Shown piece after piece: positions 39,039 to 39,728 of a stretch of DNA of 39,728 nucleotides. The notes under the pieces are model-generated. The model did not search any database. It saw only the letters and a list, made by a program, of their open reading frames with translations, and was not told the DNA's origin. A program made the translations under genes and the position numbers. Position 1 is the stretch's first letter. Every line of letters starts with the position of its first letter. This DNA is from an uncultured Collinsella sp. (GTDB taxonomy: Bacteria > Actinomycetota > Coriobacteriia > Coriobacteriales > Coriobacteriaceae), in NCBI GenBank assembly GCA_900551815.1, contig URXE01000012.1, positions 1 through 39,728 of the forward strand, written 5' to 3'.

Positions 39039-39049
39039 ACTCCGCATAA

Positions 39050-39352
39050 GCGTTGATGGGGACGAGTAGTCGGCCGTCCGCATGCTACAGAGAGCGGGGA
39101 GCGCTGAGAACCCGTGCATGCGACCGATGAAAATCACCCCGGAGCTGCGGTCCCAACGGACGTGCCGCGCAGGTTCGTCTTAGTAGACATCGCCGAGATG
39201 GTCGTCGATACAGACCAGCCGAGTAACGGATGCGAGCGCGCGGCGACGCGAGCGAGGGCATCTAAGCTGGGTGGTTAAGCGAAGAGCTTTTACGGGCAGA
39301 CTGCCCGTTTTGTGGCGCTTCGTCCCAGCTTGTAGGGACGGGCGCTTTTTTG
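39050..39352 (+). promoter_or_regulatory. T-box riboswitch (isoleucine) controlling ileS
   Basis: Stem I is closed by GGGG (39058-39061) with CCCC (39137-39140) and by CGCATGC (39079-39085) with GCATGCG (39116-39122). AGTA (39065-39068) faces GAA (39129-39131), as in a loop-E specifier loop. The specifier is ATC (39133-39135), an isoleucine codon. The antiterminator AAGCT/AGCTT (39264-39268, 39285-39289) holds the T-box bulge TGGT (39272-39275), complementary to the ACCA end of tRNA-Ile. Two terminator-type hairpins follow: ACGGGCA/TGCCCGT (39292-39308) and a longer one (39315-39345) ending in TTTTTT. Uncharged tRNA-Ile should permit read-through into ileS. Confidence 0.88.
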
Positions 39353-39394
39353 GTGCCCAGAGGGCGTGCGCGCCCACGACATGAAAGGGGTACC

Positions 39395-39728
39395 GTGGCA
39401 AACGAGTACAAGCAGACGATGAATCTGCCCAAAACCGGATTTCCCATGCGTGCCGGTCTTTCCAAGTCCGAGCCCAAGCGACTCAAGGACTGGCAGGACA
39501 ACAAGGTCTACGAGCAAGTTCTAAAGAAGAACGAGGGTCACAAGAAGTTCGTGCTGCACGACGGCCCTCCGTACGCCAACGGCCCGATCCACATCGGCCA
39601 CGCGATGAACAAGATCTCCAAGGACATGATCAACCGTTACTGGATGATGCAGGGCTGCGAAGTTCCCTATGTTCCCGGTTGGGACTGCCACGGTCAGCCG
39701 ATTGAGCACAAGGTCGAAGAGAAGCTCG
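39395..39728 (+). CDS. ileS: Isoleucyl-tRNA synthetase, 5' part
   Basis: This is the N-terminal part (about 111 residues) of IleRS, which charges tRNA-Ile and edits valine; the gene runs off the window edge. The GTG at 39395 has AAAGGGG five nt upstream. Visible are the family N-terminus (TMNLPKTGFPMRAGLSKSEP), HDGPPYANGPIHIGHAMNK with the HIGH catalytic motif, and YVPGWDCHGQPIEHKVEEKL. The upstream T-box with an isoleucine specifier agrees with this assignment. The start lies 44 nt after the T-box terminator. Confidence 0.95.
   Translation, partial: MANEYKQTMNLPKTGFPMRAGLSKSEPKRLKDWQDNKVYEQVLKKNEGHKKFVLHDGPPYANGPIHIGHAMNKISKDMINRYWMMQGCEVPYVPGWDCHGQPIEHKVEEKL

Noticed and set aside
37607..39049. 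A 480-codon plus-strand frame across DUF523 and the dehydrogenase gene
   Set aside because: It runs through the DUF523 3' end in another frame, the terminator and the antisense of the dehydrogenase gene; there is no ribosome site and no domain.
1..39728. CRISPR arrays, toxin-antitoxin pairs, integrases, transposases or phage genes
   Set aside because: None was seen on reading both strands; gene content, spacing and base composition look like a stable core chromosome region.

Overview
The window is a dense block of housekeeping genes from a high-GC, Gram-positive-type bacterium, most likely of class Coriobacteriia (Actinomycetota), close to Collinsella. This is inferred from gene order and content and was not confirmed by any search. 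The order DivIVA-like gene, DUF177, rpmF, plsX, acpP, rnc, smc, ftsY, ffh recalls Actinobacteria (sepIVA-DUF177-rnc-smc in mycobacteria). The asp23-fakA-recG run, a transcriptional T-box before ileS and a thymidylate synthase of the Bacillus ThyA type recall Firmicutes. This mixture is common in Coriobacteriia. About 34 protein genes, one tRNA gene and one T-box leader are visible.

Layout. (1) 1-7.8 kb: leuS, then rimP-nusA-infB-rbfA behind a strong promoter that is followed at once by a leader terminator. (2) 7.8-14.4 kb: DHH phosphoesterase, truB, ribF, dnaG, mostly overlapping, then rpoD with its own promoter and a group of palindromes downstream. (3) 14.6-14.8 kb: tRNA-Asn with promoter and terminator. 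(4) 14.9-20.3 kb: asp23-fakA-recG-rsmD-coaD. (5) 20.3-29.9 kb: sepIVA-like gene, DUF177, rpmF, a terminator-like hairpin, plsX, acpP, rnc, smc, ftsY, ffh. This joins envelope growth, ribosome biogenesis, fatty-acid/phospholipid synthesis, chromosome condensation and SRP targeting. (6) 29.9-32.3 kb: a minus-strand DUF134-NifX-like fusion with candidate operators, divergent from thyA-folA. (7) 32.3-37.8 kb: SpoU-family RNA methyltransferase, MATE transporter, convergent cobO, ftsH, DUF523. (8) 37.8-39.7 kb: a minus-strand glycerol-dehydrogenase-like gene, then an isoleucine T-box leader and the 5' part of ileS.

Most genes form tightly spaced or overlapping plus-strand operons for translation, RNA modification, replication and membrane synthesis. 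No CRISPR array, insertion sequence, prophage or obvious horizontally acquired island was seen. The most unusual locus is the DUF134-NifX fusion. It keeps a strong internal Shine-Dalgarno and start codon at the domain junction, carries a His/Cys-rich tail, and has two copies of a TGACATATGTCA-type palindrome upstream. Other points of interest are terminator-like hairpins in the leaders of rimP and plsX, a C-C-C-H zinc-knuckle-like tail on NusA, a perfect 30-bp palindrome that carries the stop codons of two convergent genes, and a 100-nt nested palindrome downstream of rpoD.
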